A stretch of DNA of 64,000 nucleotides from Marinobacter sediminum (GCF_023657445.1 NZ_JAGTWY010000001.1:1674001-1738000), one strand, 5' to 3'; counted from the first letter of the stretch, positions 16,596 to 24,577 are shown. Notes: generated from the sequence alone by a model not told the origin. A program made the numbers and translations.

Positions 16596-17318
16596 CGCGC
16601 TAAAGCTCTCAATTTCCTCAGGCATACATGCTTCAGCAAAGAGCTGACCGAAAGAAGTTAAACGGGCATAACTAGTTATATTCACACCTACTTGTGAACC
16701 ATTCTCATAAATTGGCTCTTGATGCCCATGCTGCCAAGCACCTGCTAGGTTAAGGCTATTCAGATGATCTAAGTACAAAAAATAGTTTTGCGGAAAGACA
16801 AGGTGTTCTAAGGGAAAATGGTTCTCCCGAACCTCTTTTTTTTCAAACAACTTGGTTTCCAGGTTAAACGGAGAATATTGCTTAAGCGGACGCTCCCCCT
16901 TGCTTAGATAGAAAATTATCTGGGCTTCATCTGGTGAAAGTTGAGAGATGATCGTTGCGAAGGCCGGATGTGCCTCATTTGCTCTTTCTTTATCTATGGC
17001 GCGTGCCAGAAGATTTAGAAATAGCTCTGCAAGTAGGCTGTTTTGCTCTTGGTACTTGAGACCTTCAAAAACGGGCCCCGCAAGTTGGGGATGGGCGGGA
17101 ATGAGATTTTCCTCAGGAACTTTCTCATTCACTCGCTTTAAAAAATTCAGCCACCTTTCATGCTGTGCTGCCAAATAATCTATTGGAGCCAAAAGAAACC
17201 GTGATGCCTTCACGGTGTTTCTAGCAGCCTCACCTATTTCCTTGAAGGCAGGAGAAGCAATATCGTCATAAGCCTTCTCCACAGGGAGGACTTTTGCGAC
17301 ATCTTCAAGCCAACCCAT
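16590..17318 (-). CDS. DUF4393 (Abi-alpha-like) protein
   Basis: A 242-residue soluble protein. The N-terminal ~130 residues, with the segments L-L-A-P-I-D-Y-L-A-A-Q-H-E-R and N-L-L-A-R-A-I-D-K-E-R-A-N-E-A-H-P-A-F-A, match the DUF4393/Abi-alpha family. The abortive-infection link of the family name makes a phage-defence role possible but unproven. The C-terminal part ends with a segment typical of this group (I-T-S-Y-A-R-L-T-S-F-G-Q-L-F). A GGAGG ribosome-binding site precedes the ATG. Confidence 0.75.
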   Translation of the reverse strand: MGWLEDVAKVLPVEKAYDDIASPAFKEIGEAARNTVKASRFLLAPIDYLAAQHERWLNFLKRVNEKVPEENLIPAHPQLAGPVFEGLKYQEQNSLLAELFLNLLARAIDKERANEAHPAFATIISQLSPDEAQIIFYLSKGERPLKQYSPFNLETKLFEKKEVRENHFPLEHLVFPQNYFLYLDHLNSLNLAGAWQHGHQEPIYENGSQVGVNITSYARLTSFGQLFAEACMPEEIESFSAV

Positions 17319-17334
17319 AAAACCTCCTTAAACG

Positions 17335-17418
17335 GTATAACGCTTGCAGCATGCGCGCCCATGGAATGGAGCCGAAGGCGCAATGTAATGGGCGTCGCCG
17401 TGCCTGCACTTGTTAAAG
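17335..17418 (-). repeat. attC site of the DUF4145 cassette
   Basis: Core sites GTATAAC and GTTAAAG. Over the interior it differs from the attC at 24578-24660 by a single base that I can find, although the two carry unrelated genes. Confidence 0.9.
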
Positions 17419-17432
17419 TGTTTTCAGACGAG

Positions 17433-18113
17433 CTACTCCATTTCCCTTAAGTATTTCTCAGTAAGCAACTCATTTAGTATCCACGCTGCCGTCAAACGAA
17501 GGAGAACTTTAAGGTCACTGAGATCCTTTTCTTCCCATTTTCGAACATAATGGGTTTCATCATTCCCTATCCAAGCAGCCCGCGAAGCGCATGCCTTTAC
17601 GTTGGCATCGGTGCAGTATTCGTTGATGCAGGCACCGAGCAACTTTCTCTTTATAGATGGCGCATCATCTGGATGCTTGTGAATAGCATAGTCTTTGATC
17701 AAAAACTCTAGTGCCTTTCGGTAGCCACAACCGGCAATTTGATCAAGCTGCAACCCCTCTGCAGCAGAGCTTTGAGCTAACACTTTGTGATAATTGGGAG
17801 AAAGATCCTTTAGCTCATCAGCCGTATCTGGTTCAACGGGCCTGAACGGAGCGCAATTCCTGAGGTAGTAGCTCCCTCTAGGGTAATGGGTTCTATGGTC
17901 TCTATCCTGTGTGTAAGAGGCTATAAACGCTCTTTGGCATTCATTAGGTGGGCAGCGATAAAGAATCTGGACAGTACTGCCCCCGTCTAGGTCAGACCTT
18001 GAAATCAGGTTACTTCCGATGTTCAGTGCACGTATGCCGTGGTGACATAGAGGGCACTTATCAGGGTCTCGGTTATACGTTAAAGCCTGCCCTTCTATCG
18101 GTATCTGTGGCAT
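17433..18113 (-). CDS. DUF4145 domain protein
   Basis: A 226-residue protein with an N-terminal zinc-ribbon-like part (C-P-L-C at about residue 20, then R-C-P-P-N-E-C near 53) and a C-terminal helical DUF4145 domain with the pattern C-G-Y-R-K-A-L-E-F-L-I-K-D-Y and A-W-I-G-N-D-E-T-H. DUF4145 domains are often attached to restriction or other defence proteins and may be HEPN-like, but here the domain stands alone. It is a single-gene cassette. Confidence 0.75.
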   Translation of the reverse strand: MPQIPIEGQALTYNRDPDKCPLCHHGIRALNIGSNLISRSDLDGGSTVQILYRCPPNECQRAFIASYTQDRDHRTHYPRGSYYLRNCAPFRPVEPDTADELKDLSPNYHKVLAQSSAAEGLQLDQIAGCGYRKALEFLIKDYAIHKHPDDAPSIKRKLLGACINEYCTDANVKACASRAAWIGNDETHYVRKWEEKDLSDLKVLLRLTAAWILNELLTEKYLREME

Positions 18114-18121
18114 TTCCTTTC

Positions 18122-18206
18122 CCTTTAACGCGAAGCTAAGCGGCCCCCTGACAAGGGCGTCCGGTGGAGGCCGTAGGCCGGAACAAACTTAAGCGCCTTG
18201 TTAGAG
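18122..18206 (-). repeat. attC site of the two-gene cassette
   Basis: Core sites CTTTAAC and GTTAGAG, with the CCCCTGACAAGGGCGTCCGG interior of the common group. It serves both upstream genes (18208-18632 and 18613-19350). Confidence 0.85.
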
Positions 18207-18207
18207 C

Positions 18208-18632
18208 TTACTGAGTCAGCCATGCCACAAAACTCAAGGTTGACCAACCACCCGGTGGAGTTGGTGGTTTGGCCGGTTTCGGTGGCCTTGGAGGCTTCGG
18301 CGGCCTCGGTGGTTTTGGGCTTCTCGGAGCTTTTGGAGGCCTTGGTGGTTTGGGGTGCCTGAAACAACCTGATCCGGATTCCAAGCCACCGGCTTGCCAC
18401 TAGTATCCCGGCACACGAACCCCTCAATAGCACCGAGCCAGCTGCCGTTGTCTGCTGACCATGCATGGTCATTTCGAACGTAGGCAGCCCATTGCATAGA
18501 TGTATCGAAGACGTGTTCGTCGGGTTCTAACCACCCCACGAGCTCGCAATCCTTATTGAACAACGGGATTAGACTTAGACTCACAACCTTCCCCCATAGC
18601 TCTAACATTTTTTTAGGGTTGGGGCGGCTCAT
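18208..18632 (-). pseudogene. proline-rich '4-fold beta flower'-like protein gene, apparently frameshifted
   Basis: The first ~93 codons encode a folded domain (ends with C-R-D-T-S-G-K-P-V-A-W-N-P) like the small 4-fold beta flower proteins, which normally end in a Pro/basic repeat tail. As written, the frame continues to 18234 as an unlikely His/Arg-rich tail. Adding one base in the C run (GGGG on the plus strand at 18352-18355) restores a tail of repeating P-K-P-P-R-P-P units ending in G-G-W-S and a TAA at 18208-18210, right at the attC. This is either a real slippage mutation, phase variation or a sequencing error. Its start overlaps the end of the upstream gene by 20 bases. Confidence 0.6.
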
Positions 18633-19350
18633 TCGAAAACCTTGCCTCCAGAACAGTTCCGATCAGCCAAACCAGTGCAGCAGGGATGATCCAAAAAAGC
18701 AGCACATTGAAAGCTATCGACGGTTTAGGGGCTGCCACCAATATGATACCCAGGGCCAATTCGAACAGAAGAATGAAAAAAGCATTCCCATGTTCGCGAA
18801 GGTGTTTGTAAGACTCAATATATTGTCGTGCTTCCTCTGTGTCACCGCTTCTAGCCTTAGTTAGTTGCCTATAATAAGTATGGGCCCGTTCTCCGTTTTT
18901 TAAGAGAGAAAATCCAAATGGCACGATCTGTAGAGACATAAGGAGAGCAAATAGGACTGTCGCCATAAAAACCGGCATATTTAGCTTTGAACAAAGGAAA
19001 TAAAAAGCAACTGCAACTACCCCCACAACAAAGAGCGCACCATAAAATACCCTATTGAATACCTTGGTGTTGTGAGTTAAAAACGCTCCCCGTGATGCAT
19101 GGAGCACAAGAATAGGGGCACTTGAAATGTAGCAATACGCTAACCCCATTGCTGCGAGAAGGAATAGGTGTTGCACATCGAGCTTTGAGACGTCAGTGAC
19201 ACCGGGGATGATGAGGTTTTGAAGGCTTGAGGTTTCTGACGCATTCAGAAATAGAATGATCGCCCCCCCAACGACTGTGCCTACGAAGTAACGTACAAAA
19301 TAGAATTCCCACCACCTATTACCACCCGATCTATTTTCACTATCGGACAT
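18613..19350 (-). CDS. hypothetical polytopic membrane protein (integron cassette)
   Basis: A 245-residue protein with about six hydrophobic segments (near residues 18-35, 58-80, 97-120, 123-145, 190-206 and 215-235) and short charged loops; an R-Q-Y-I-E-S-Y-K-H-L segment precedes the last pair. No family is recognised. Its 3' end overlaps the start of the proline-rich protein gene, and no attC separates them. The two thus form a two-gene cassette, unlike the one-gene rule elsewhere in the array. Confidence 0.7.
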   Translation of the reverse strand: MSDSENRSGGNRWWEFYFVRYFVGTVVGGAIILFLNASETSSLQNLIIPGVTDVSKLDVQHLFLLAAMGLAYCYISSAPILVLHASRGAFLTHNTKVFNRVFYGALFVVGVVAVAFYFLCSKLNMPVFMATVLFALLMSLQIVPFGFSLLKNGERAHTYYRQLTKARSGDTEEARQYIESYKHLREHGNAFFILLFELALGIILVAAPKPSIAFNVLLFWIIPAALVWLIGTVLEARFSNEPPQP

Positions 19351-19374
19351 GCTCAGGTAACTCCTTTTGGAAAA

Positions 19375-19452
19375 CTCTAACGCTTGGGCTCAGCGGCCGA
19401 TTTGGAGGCGCACCGCGCCGGAAAACCGATCCGCTGCAGCCCCTGGTTATGT
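19375..19452 (-). repeat. attC site of the ADP-ribosyltransferase-like cassette
   Basis: Core sites CTCTAAC and GTTATGT enclose CAGCGGCCGATTTGGAGGCG and the partly complementary GAAAACCGATCCGCTGCAGC. Confidence 0.85.
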
Positions 19453-19455
19453 GCT

Positions 19456-20268
19456 TTAATAAGAAATGATTGAATTTTCACTCACCGCCTCAATGTTTTC
19501 TAACCCATTGTAGGGCTTAGCACCATGAAACATTGCTGCCGTACAATCACGGAGATTTTCAGGACTAAACATTGCTCGGTATTTTCGGTACGCCCAAGAC
19601 TCAACGATTAGTTTTATGAGTGAGGGTACTTCTTTACCATTGAAGCCGAGGGGGTTGGCAGCTGACAGCGCTGACTCAAAATCAGCTAAAAATGAAATCA
19701 AATATGGAGCTCGGTTCATTCTTAATAGCTGTTCCGCCGCTGTAAAGTCCTCAAAAATCATATAGGCTACATGACCATCAACTTCCGCCCCGTGGGTTAA
19801 ATAATGGCTACAACCTTCCAGAAGTCCCTTTTTGGAAAAGCAAACATGAATATTTCCATCTTCTCTTCGACCAGCTCTATTTCCGGGCCCTAGTTGTTTT
19901 AGCACACTGTCAAGATTGTGTTTTACTGCTTCCCACTCGGGGTGCTCCTTAAATACCTCTGTTAGCGTGTGCTTTCTTCTCTCTAAAGTTAGAGGGCGGA
20001 GTCCATTATCTTTTATATCAGCTAGCTCGCGTGGTGAAAGTCGCGTTCCGTGATACACCCTGACGCGAAATTTTTTGAGACTGCTTACCAAAAGATCTAC
20101 TAAACAATCCCTATCCATAAATTGATACAAAACATCAGCGGCATCTTCGATATATTCGGGCTCGGCTTCAGAAATAGCTTCTACCAATCCATTTGGGGCA
20201 GCTCCCAATATAATCTCATCTATCCAGGGCTCCCATTCTTCAATCCTGTCGTAATCGATAACCTTCAT
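19456..20268 (-). CDS. uncharacterised protein, possible ADP-ribosyltransferase fold
   Basis: A 270-residue protein. Residues 70-93 (V-Y-H-G-T-R-L-S then I-K-D-N-G-L-R-P-L) resemble the first conserved block of small ADP-ribosyltransferase-fold proteins, where Y-H-G-T/S and a downstream I-x-x-x-G-L are typical. About 50 residues later comes a strand-like H-V-C-F-S-K-K followed by a Y-L-T-H-G-A segment, in the place of the second block. The fold call is by eye and could be wrong. The first 65 residues are acidic and may be an inhibitory or targeting domain. If real, it might be a toxin or defence effector. No partner gene shares its cassette. Confidence 0.55.
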   Translation of the reverse strand: MKVIDYDRIEEWEPWIDEIILGAAPNGLVEAISEAEPEYIEDAADVLYQFMDRDCLVDLLVSSLKKFRVRVYHGTRLSPRELADIKDNGLRPLTLERRKHTLTEVFKEHPEWEAVKHNLDSVLKQLGPGNRAGRREDGNIHVCFSKKGLLEGCSHYLTHGAEVDGHVAYMIFEDFTAAEQLLRMNRAPYLISFLADFESALSAANPLGFNGKEVPSLIKLIVESWAYRKYRAMFSPENLRDCTAAMFHGAKPYNGLENIEAVSENSIISY

Positions 20269-20316
20269 TTATCGCCTCAAATCGCCAAGGAGGAAAGCCC
20301 AGTACGTAACTCGGGC

Positions 20317-20388
20317 ACATAACGCCAGTGGTAACGGGTGGCAACGGAGCGCAGCGTAGTTGGCGTCCCGCTGACCACCTTGTTAAGG
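20317..20388 (-). repeat. attC site of the AbiU2/HEPN cassette
   Basis: Core sites ACATAAC and GTTAAGG. The interior (GGCAACGGAGCGCAGCGTAG then TTGGCGTCCCG) is nearly the same as the attC at 22122-22193. Confidence 0.9.
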
Positions 20389-21021
20389 CTTTTTGCTCTC
20401 ACTCTTGAGTTTTTCAAAAACTCTGAGCTTGTGTGCCAGCAACCGCGCACCGCTTCCGTCAACAAACTTGTGATACATGACGGTAGTATCACGATAACGA
20501 CCGTCTATGTGGTTCATCACAGCTGAGCAAGCTTTAAGAATCGCTTCAATCCTTTGCCTGCTGATACCGGCCAACGTACTTGCCTCTCTGTTCAACAGGT
20601 ACTCATGGTCCTGATGAGCAATACGCTTATTTCTGTGCTGCCTTGCAAATTCCGCCTCTGCGACGGCTTTCTCACAGAGGGCTTCCACCTCAGTGCGTAG
20701 CGACTCTTCTGGAATCAATCCTGGTAGAGAACGGAGAGTCAGATTTTTATTCTTGCCGGTTTTCGGTGGGTCAGTGAGTCGAGAGATACCTAGTAAAACA
20801 CTATCCCAAAGCTGATCTTGCACGACTTTAAAAAACAGGCTCGCAGTTCTGTTCAGTAACTCTACCGTCTCCGAGTCCGTACCAAAAAGTTGTCTATATT
20901 GTTGCCAAAAAATATGAAGTTCTGTGACCTTATAGTAGAGCTCATAAAAACAAGAGCCCAGTTCCGACCCCATCGAAGCAATATAATTAGCTTTGATCTC
21001 GTCCATTGATATTGAGGTCAT
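20383..21021 (-). CDS. AbiU2-type HEPN protein
   Basis: A 212-residue helical protein. R-N-K-R-I-A-H at residues 130-136 is an Rx(4-6)H motif, the signature of HEPN ribonucleases. The surrounding layout, with S-R-L-T-D-P near 80-85 and H-Q-D-H after the motif, fits the AbiU2-like group named after a phage abortive-infection gene. HEPN proteins of this type often act as RNA-cleaving toxins paired with an antitoxin, but no antitoxin-like neighbour lies in the same cassette. A start six codons later is also possible. Confidence 0.75.
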   Translation of the reverse strand: MTSISMDEIKANYIASMGSELGSCFYELYYKVTELHIFWQQYRQLFGTDSETVELLNRTASLFFKVVQDQLWDSVLLGISRLTDPPKTGKNKNLTLRSLPGLIPEESLRTEVEALCEKAVAEAEFARQHRNKRIAHQDHEYLLNREASTLAGISRQRIEAILKACSAVMNHIDGRYRDTTVMYHKFVDGSGARLLAHKLRVFEKLKSESKKP

Positions 21022-21030
21022 CTCAGATTG

Positions 21031-21118
21031 CCTTAACGCTTTTGTTCAGCGGCGCCCTGACAAGGGCGTCCGGTGGAGGGCCTACAGGCCCGGAACAAAC
21101 TGAAACAACTGGTTAGGC
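21031..21118 (-). repeat. attC site of the 135-residue membrane protein cassette
   Basis: Core sites CCTTAAC and GTTAGGC, with the GCGGCGCCCTGACAAGGGCG interior of the common attC group. Confidence 0.9.
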
Positions 21119-21520
21119 AATCTCATAGCTTAAGCCGAATACCAGAAGGCCAGCCTGGATCAACAAAATAAACAAGCAGCCGTTTTCTGACCATTTGGAT
21201 AGTTGAAACTTCAGTTGGGATTTTTTGAGGTCTTTTTCCATCTGCTTATCGGTAAGATTTTCTGGATCTTCAGCCAAAACTCTGCCGATCCGGAAGTACG
21301 TGCTCTTCACCACTAAATAGTTGCAAGTGAGTAGCGTGATTGCGACCAAAGCAAGAGCCACTACAGCGAGTTGTACCAATGAAACATCCTCACCTGAGAC
21401 CAGTGTTGCTGCAGCGAGAATAAGACCATTAATTGTAAGGAGAGCATTCCACAAACCAAAACTTGCCTGCAGATACCGATCAGTTATTTGCTCTATCCGG
21501 GTTTCAAATTGGTCTTGCAT
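21113..21520 (-). CDS. hypothetical two-to-three-helix membrane protein (integron cassette)
   Basis: A 135-residue protein with an N-terminal amphipathic segment (I-E-Q-I-T-D-R-Y-L), two hydrophobic helices at about residues 24-42 and 50-70, a charged middle (D-P-E-N-L-T-D-K-Q-M-E-K-D-L) and a final hydrophobic helix near 113-132. The ATG at 21520 is used; reading from an upstream in-frame start would translate the neighbouring attC. I recognise no family. Confidence 0.7.
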   Translation of the reverse strand: MQDQFETRIEQITDRYLQASFGLWNALLTINGLILAAATLVSGEDVSLVQLAVVALALVAITLLTCNYLVVKSTYFRIGRVLAEDPENLTDKQMEKDLKKSQLKFQLSKWSENGCLFILLIQAGLLVFGLSYEIA

Positions 21521-21526
21521 ATTTTT

Positions 21527-21611
21527 GCCTAACGCCGAAAATAAGCGGCGGCCCGACAGGGCCGTCCGGTGGAGGCCGAAGGCCGGAACGAACTTAATTG
21601 ATTTGTTAAGT
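21527..21611 (-). repeat. attC site of the DUF3291 cassette
   Basis: Core sites GCCTAAC and GTTAAGT; the interior and the AACGAACTTAATTGATTTG arm match the attC at 22678-22761. Confidence 0.9.
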
Positions 21612-22115
21612 GGCTGGACATTCACCACCCAAAGTATCGGCCGGCACGCTGGCCAATTCACTGGGAGCCGGGAAGGCTTTTTTGAACGTGAAAGCCTCGG
21701 CGGTTGGTCCGTGCTCTCTCAGGATGTTTAGTTTTCGCGCTGCTTCTTCGACTGACGGAATGTGACCGGCAGGCACCCACCAAAGAACCATGTATGCCTC
21801 ACCCATTTTGTGGAACCACTCTTTCTTGCGATGCATGATCTCAACGTGGGCAGACCGATAAACGTAATTATGCAAAGCCTCGACCGAATCCCAGAGAGAA
21901 AGATTCACGATCTTATCGGAGCCGAAATAATCAATGCCGGTGGCATCACCTTCTTCGGTTTGCAAGCGCCAGACGAAACCAGGGGAATCCTCAGCCAACG
22001 CGTTGATCCTGTCCAAATTCTCGACGAAACCTGAAAGCTGAGGCAAATCGGTTGGAGCCATCAGCGTGGCAATGTTTAGCTGGGCAATTTGATACTTACT
22101 CACAGTTTCCTCCAT
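21606..22115 (-). CDS. DUF3291 domain protein
   Basis: A 169-residue soluble protein of the DUF3291 type, which has a dimeric alpha/beta barrel-like fold. It starts with A-Q-L-N-I-A-T and continues with F-V-E-N-L-D-R-I-N-A-L-A-E-D-S-P-G-F-V-W-R-L. The family motifs L-S-L-W-D-S-V-E-A-L-H-N-Y-V-Y and H-x-x-x-M-x-R-K-x-E-W-F follow. Function is unknown for the family. It is a single-gene cassette. Confidence 0.85.
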   Translation of the reverse strand: MEETVSKYQIAQLNIATLMAPTDLPQLSGFVENLDRINALAEDSPGFVWRLQTEEGDATGIDYFGSDKIVNLSLWDSVEALHNYVYRSAHVEIMHRKKEWFHKMGEAYMVLWWVPAGHIPSVEEAARKLNILREHGPTAEAFTFKKAFPAPSELASVPADTLGGECPAT

Positions 22116-22121
22116 GAAAAC

Positions 22122-22193
22122 ACTTAACGCCGGTGGTAACGGTCGGCAACGGAGCGCAGCGTAGTTGGCGTCCCGTTAACCACCTTGTTAGCA
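22122..22193 (-). repeat. attC site of the 161-residue nuclease-like cassette
   Basis: Core sites ACTTAAC and GTTAGCA; near-duplicate of the attC at 20317-20388. The upstream gene's TAA stop is part of the core. Confidence 0.9.
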
Positions 22194-22673
22194 CCAGCCA
22201 GCGGCATGACGGTGCTCGCTGGCGAACTGAATAGTTCGCAGCAGCGGAAACTGCTCTGGTATAGCCGCCGTGGCAATTCTCTTGTCTCCAATCCCGGCAA
22301 CGATTTCTCCAAATAGCTCGGAGGTTGTCATTACTCGACCACCTGCCAGCGTCTTTACGTTCGCATTGCTGGCAAACCCAAGGAGTGCGATTTGCTCAAT
22401 CTCTTTGGGTAAGCTTATGCCCTCAAACAGCGCTGGGATATGTTGCCGCCCGGCTTCAAACTTTTTGCCGTAACGCTGCTCACGTTTTGCCCATGAGTGC
22501 GCATCCATAGATGGTTCGATGTGAACCAGGTGTTGATGCCCAGGATGAAACGCCACCACATCTAGCTCGCACTCGTAGCCACCATTCGCACGAGGCCCAA
22601 CCTGAATATTCCGGCGGACGAAATACCCTCTGTATTCATACCACTCAGCAACGAGCTGTTCGAGATGATTCAT
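22188..22673 (-). CDS. hypothetical protein, possible degenerate PD-(D/E)xK nuclease fold
   Basis: A 161-residue protein. The N-terminal part resembles a restriction-endonuclease-like core: a helix, then G-G-Y-E-C-E-L-D-V-V-A-F at residues 31-42 with an acidic residue in the usual place (D38), and a strand L-V-H-I-E-P-S at 49-55 with E53. The lysine that normally completes the motif is not seen, so activity is doubtful. The rest is a helical segment with A-L-L-G-F-A-S and a short C-terminus merging into the attC. Fold assignment is tentative. Confidence 0.5.
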   Translation of the reverse strand: MNHLEQLVAEWYEYRGYFVRRNIQVGPRANGGYECELDVVAFHPGHQHLVHIEPSMDAHSWAKREQRYGKKFEAGRQHIPALFEGISLPKEIEQIALLGFASNANVKTLAGGRVMTTSELFGEIVAGIGDKRIATAAIPEQFPLLRTIQFASEHRHAAGWC

Positions 22674-22677
22674 AAAG

Positions 22678-22761
22678 TGCTAACGCTGAAATAAGCGGCG
22701 CCCTGACAAGGGCGTCCGGTGGAGGCCAACGGCCGGAACGAACTTAATTGATTTGTTAGGC
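22678..22761 (-). repeat. attC site of the 144-residue nuclease-like cassette
   Basis: Core sites GCTAAC and GTTAGGC, interior of the common group (CCCTGACAAGGGCGTCCGG, GGAGGCC-GGCCGGAACGAAC). Confidence 0.9.
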
Positions 22762-23190
22762 ATTTTTACCTCGCAGAAAATCAGCGATGAGGTGCCATTT
22801 TTCTTCGTATTCCTCGTAATCGGGAATATCTTTAAGGTTTACTTTGCCCCAGTTTTCGCTTCGTGGAGCTGACTCCACAATGGCTACCGGGAAGACGAAA
22901 TAATTCGGCGGCATGACCTCTTTTTTACCGTCCTTCGAGCCCCGGTTAAGCAGCACCACAACAACGAAATCGCAGTTGAAGTTTTTGATTGGAAACCCAC
23001 CAGCGCCGGTTCGCCAACGACTTTTTACTTGAACCATTGCGGATCTATTCGACTCGGGGTTTGTCGCGACAAGATCGTAACCAGGCATATTTGTATAAGT
23101 CTTGTAGGAGGCAATTTTGTGGAGCAAAAGCTGTCCCAGAACCAAAAACTCAGCTCCTTCTGCCTCCAACCGTGTATCTAGTCTCGCCAT
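22756..23190 (-). CDS. hypothetical protein with PD-(D/E)xK nuclease-like core
   Basis: A 144-residue protein. An N-terminal helix (A-E-F-L-V-L-G-Q-L-L-L) precedes M-P-G-Y-D-L-V-A-T-N with D39, and S-A-M-V-Q-V-K-S-R with Q54-V-K56, the D...QxK arrangement of many restriction-like and DUF4365-type nucleases. The later L-N-R-G-S-K-D-G segment and the charged tail are unassigned. The ATG at 23190 is preferred over a TTG two codons upstream. It may be a DNA-cutting or DNA-binding protein, and defence is a guess from context. Confidence 0.6.
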   Translation of the reverse strand: MARLDTRLEAEGAEFLVLGQLLLHKIASYKTYTNMPGYDLVATNPESNRSAMVQVKSRWRTGAGGFPIKNFNCDFVVVVLLNRGSKDGKKEVMPPNYFVFPVAIVESAPRSENWGKVNLKDIPDYEEYEEKWHLIADFLRGKNA

Positions 23191-23209
23191 TGCCAATCCT
23201 AGTTTTGAT

Positions 23210-23261
23210 GCCTAACGCCGCGCTCTGCGGAAAATTTGTCCGACAGCAGCGCCTTGTTAGC
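23210..23261 (-). repeat. attC site of the 155-residue protein cassette (short)
   Basis: Core sites GCCTAAC and GTTAGCT only ~52 bases apart, the shortest in the array. The interior (GCTCTGCGGAAAATTTGTCCG, ACAGCAGCGCC) is related to the attC at 23742-23813. Confidence 0.8.
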
Positions 23262-23724
23262 TGCTGACATGCTTCAACAGCAGCCATATTCTTTTACGAA
23301 TATTGATTACCCTCACTCCCCAACGATAATTCGTACTATTACCAACATGAGGGAAACGTATTTTGATTTCGTTTATCTTGTCGTAAATAGAAACAACCAA
23401 TTCTTCGGTTTCTTTCCCTCCCCATTTCTCCAAGTCCGTCCCTTGAAGTGACGGATATTTCGTTATTTTAGATTTCTTGAGCTTGTTAAAGTTGAAACCT
23501 TCATTAGCTAGGCGCTTGTATTCAGTCACTGATAGTTTCTCTGCAACATCGCCTAGCGGTACACCATCAGAAGCGACCATATCGAGATACGATAGGTTAT
23601 CTTTGAGCTCCCCAACTAGTGCGCGTGAATCACCTTTTGATTTATTCCACCATGAAGTAATCGACTTCGCAGCGGAGCCACCAGAAGAAAGAGCTTTAAG
23701 TGCTGTGGGTATTGTTATGTCCAT
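23257..23724 (-). CDS. hypothetical soluble protein (integron cassette)
   Basis: A 155-residue, lysine-rich protein without membrane segments or recognised motifs. An A-L-K-A-L-S-S-G-G-S-A-A-K segment opens the protein and a helical middle contains L-S-Y-L-D-M-V-A-S-D-G-V-P-L-G-D-V. The C-terminal segment is strand-like and basic (R-W-G-V-R-V-I-N-I-R-K-R). No function can be suggested. Confidence 0.65.
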   Translation of the reverse strand: MDITIPTALKALSSGGSAAKSITSWWNKSKGDSRALVGELKDNLSYLDMVASDGVPLGDVAEKLSVTEYKRLANEGFNFNKLKKSKITKYPSLQGTDLEKWGGKETEELVVSIYDKINEIKIRFPHVGNSTNYRWGVRVINIRKRIWLLLKHVSS

Positions 23725-23741
23725 GTCTTTATTCTTGTGCA

Positions 23742-23813
23742 GCTAAAACGCTGCGCTCTGCGGCAAATTTGTAGCGCAGCGGAGAATTTGTCCGACAGCA
23801 GCGCCTTGTTAGC
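23742..23813 (-). repeat. attC site of the ZIP transporter cassette
   Basis: Right core GTTAGCT is typical; the left core is degenerate (CTAAAAC). The interior duplicates parts of the attC at 23210-23261 with an inserted GCGGAGAATTTG segment. Confidence 0.75.
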
Positions 23814-23821
23814 TGACTCGT

Positions 23822-24550
23822 TCATGTATTCCACATTGCGAGGAATAGCGTCAGTGCTATCCCGACTGAAAAGAAACCGAAATGCGTGGCTGCGGCGCGG
23901 AAGCTTTTATTTGCCTTGATCTCCGGTACCAAGTCGGAAGCGGCAATGTAAATGAAATTGCCTGCGCCAAAAAGCACCAAACCGGACACTTCAAACTGTT
24001 GGGCTGCAAAATAAGCGACGAGGGCTCCCAGAGGAAAAGTCAGTGCCGAGAGGAAATTCCACAGCAAAGCATTTCGTCGAGGAAAGCCACCGCGCACCAG
24101 AATACCAAAGTCGCCCAACTCCTGTGGAACCTCGTGGGCTGCCGCCGCCACCCAAGCGGTAATGCCGGCAGCAGGATTGATCAGGAAGGTGCTAGCAATC
24201 CCCAGGCCGCCGAGAAAATTGTGAACAGCATCACCAACAAGGATCAGATAGGTTACTGGTTCGCGTCCTGTACGTTGGGAACTGTGTGAGTGGTGCCAGT
24301 TAAGAAACAGCTCCAAACCCAGAAAGGTGACAAAGCCAGCGGCGAGCCACATGCTGGCGGCCAACGGGTCGAGGGCGGCAGAACCCTCCGGAATCATGTG
24401 AAACAAGGCACCACCAATCAGTGTTCCCGCTGCAAGGGAGACAAAGGGAAGCAGCAAACGATCAAGGGTAGCCGGCTTGAGCACTACGGTGACACTGCCC
24501 ACCAAGGCGATGGCGCTCATGAGAAATCCACCGATGACAATCCAAGTCAA
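23822..24550 (-). CDS. ZIP family metal transporter
   Basis: A 242-residue inner-membrane protein with about eight hydrophobic segments. A histidine-rich loop (W-H-H-S-H-S-S) lies between the third and fourth helices. The metal-path motifs in the middle, L-V-G-D-A-V-H-N-F-L-G-G-L and A-A-H-E-V-P-Q-E-L-G-D-F, are those of ZIP zinc/divalent-metal importers. The start used is a TTG; an ATG ten codons downstream (24520) would remove part of the first helix. It is a single-gene cassette. Confidence 0.9.
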   Translation of the reverse strand: MTWIVIGGFLMSAIALVGSVTVVLKPATLDRLLLPFVSLAAGTLIGGALFHMIPEGSAALDPLAASMWLAAGFVTFLGLELFLNWHHSHSSQRTGREPVTYLILVGDAVHNFLGGLGIASTFLINPAAGITAWVAAAAHEVPQELGDFGILVRGGFPRRNALLWNFLSALTFPLGALVAYFAAQQFEVSGLVLFGAGNFIYIAASDLVPEIKANKSFRAAATHFGFFSVGIALTLFLAMWNT

Positions 24551-24577
24551 ATTATCGATATGCGCTTCCTACTTGGC

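Noticed and set aside
18125..18472. A Thr/Lys/Ser-rich frame overlapping the proline-rich repeat region
   Set aside because: It runs through the attC and lacks a start with a ribosome-binding site; the Pro-rich frame is the coherent one.
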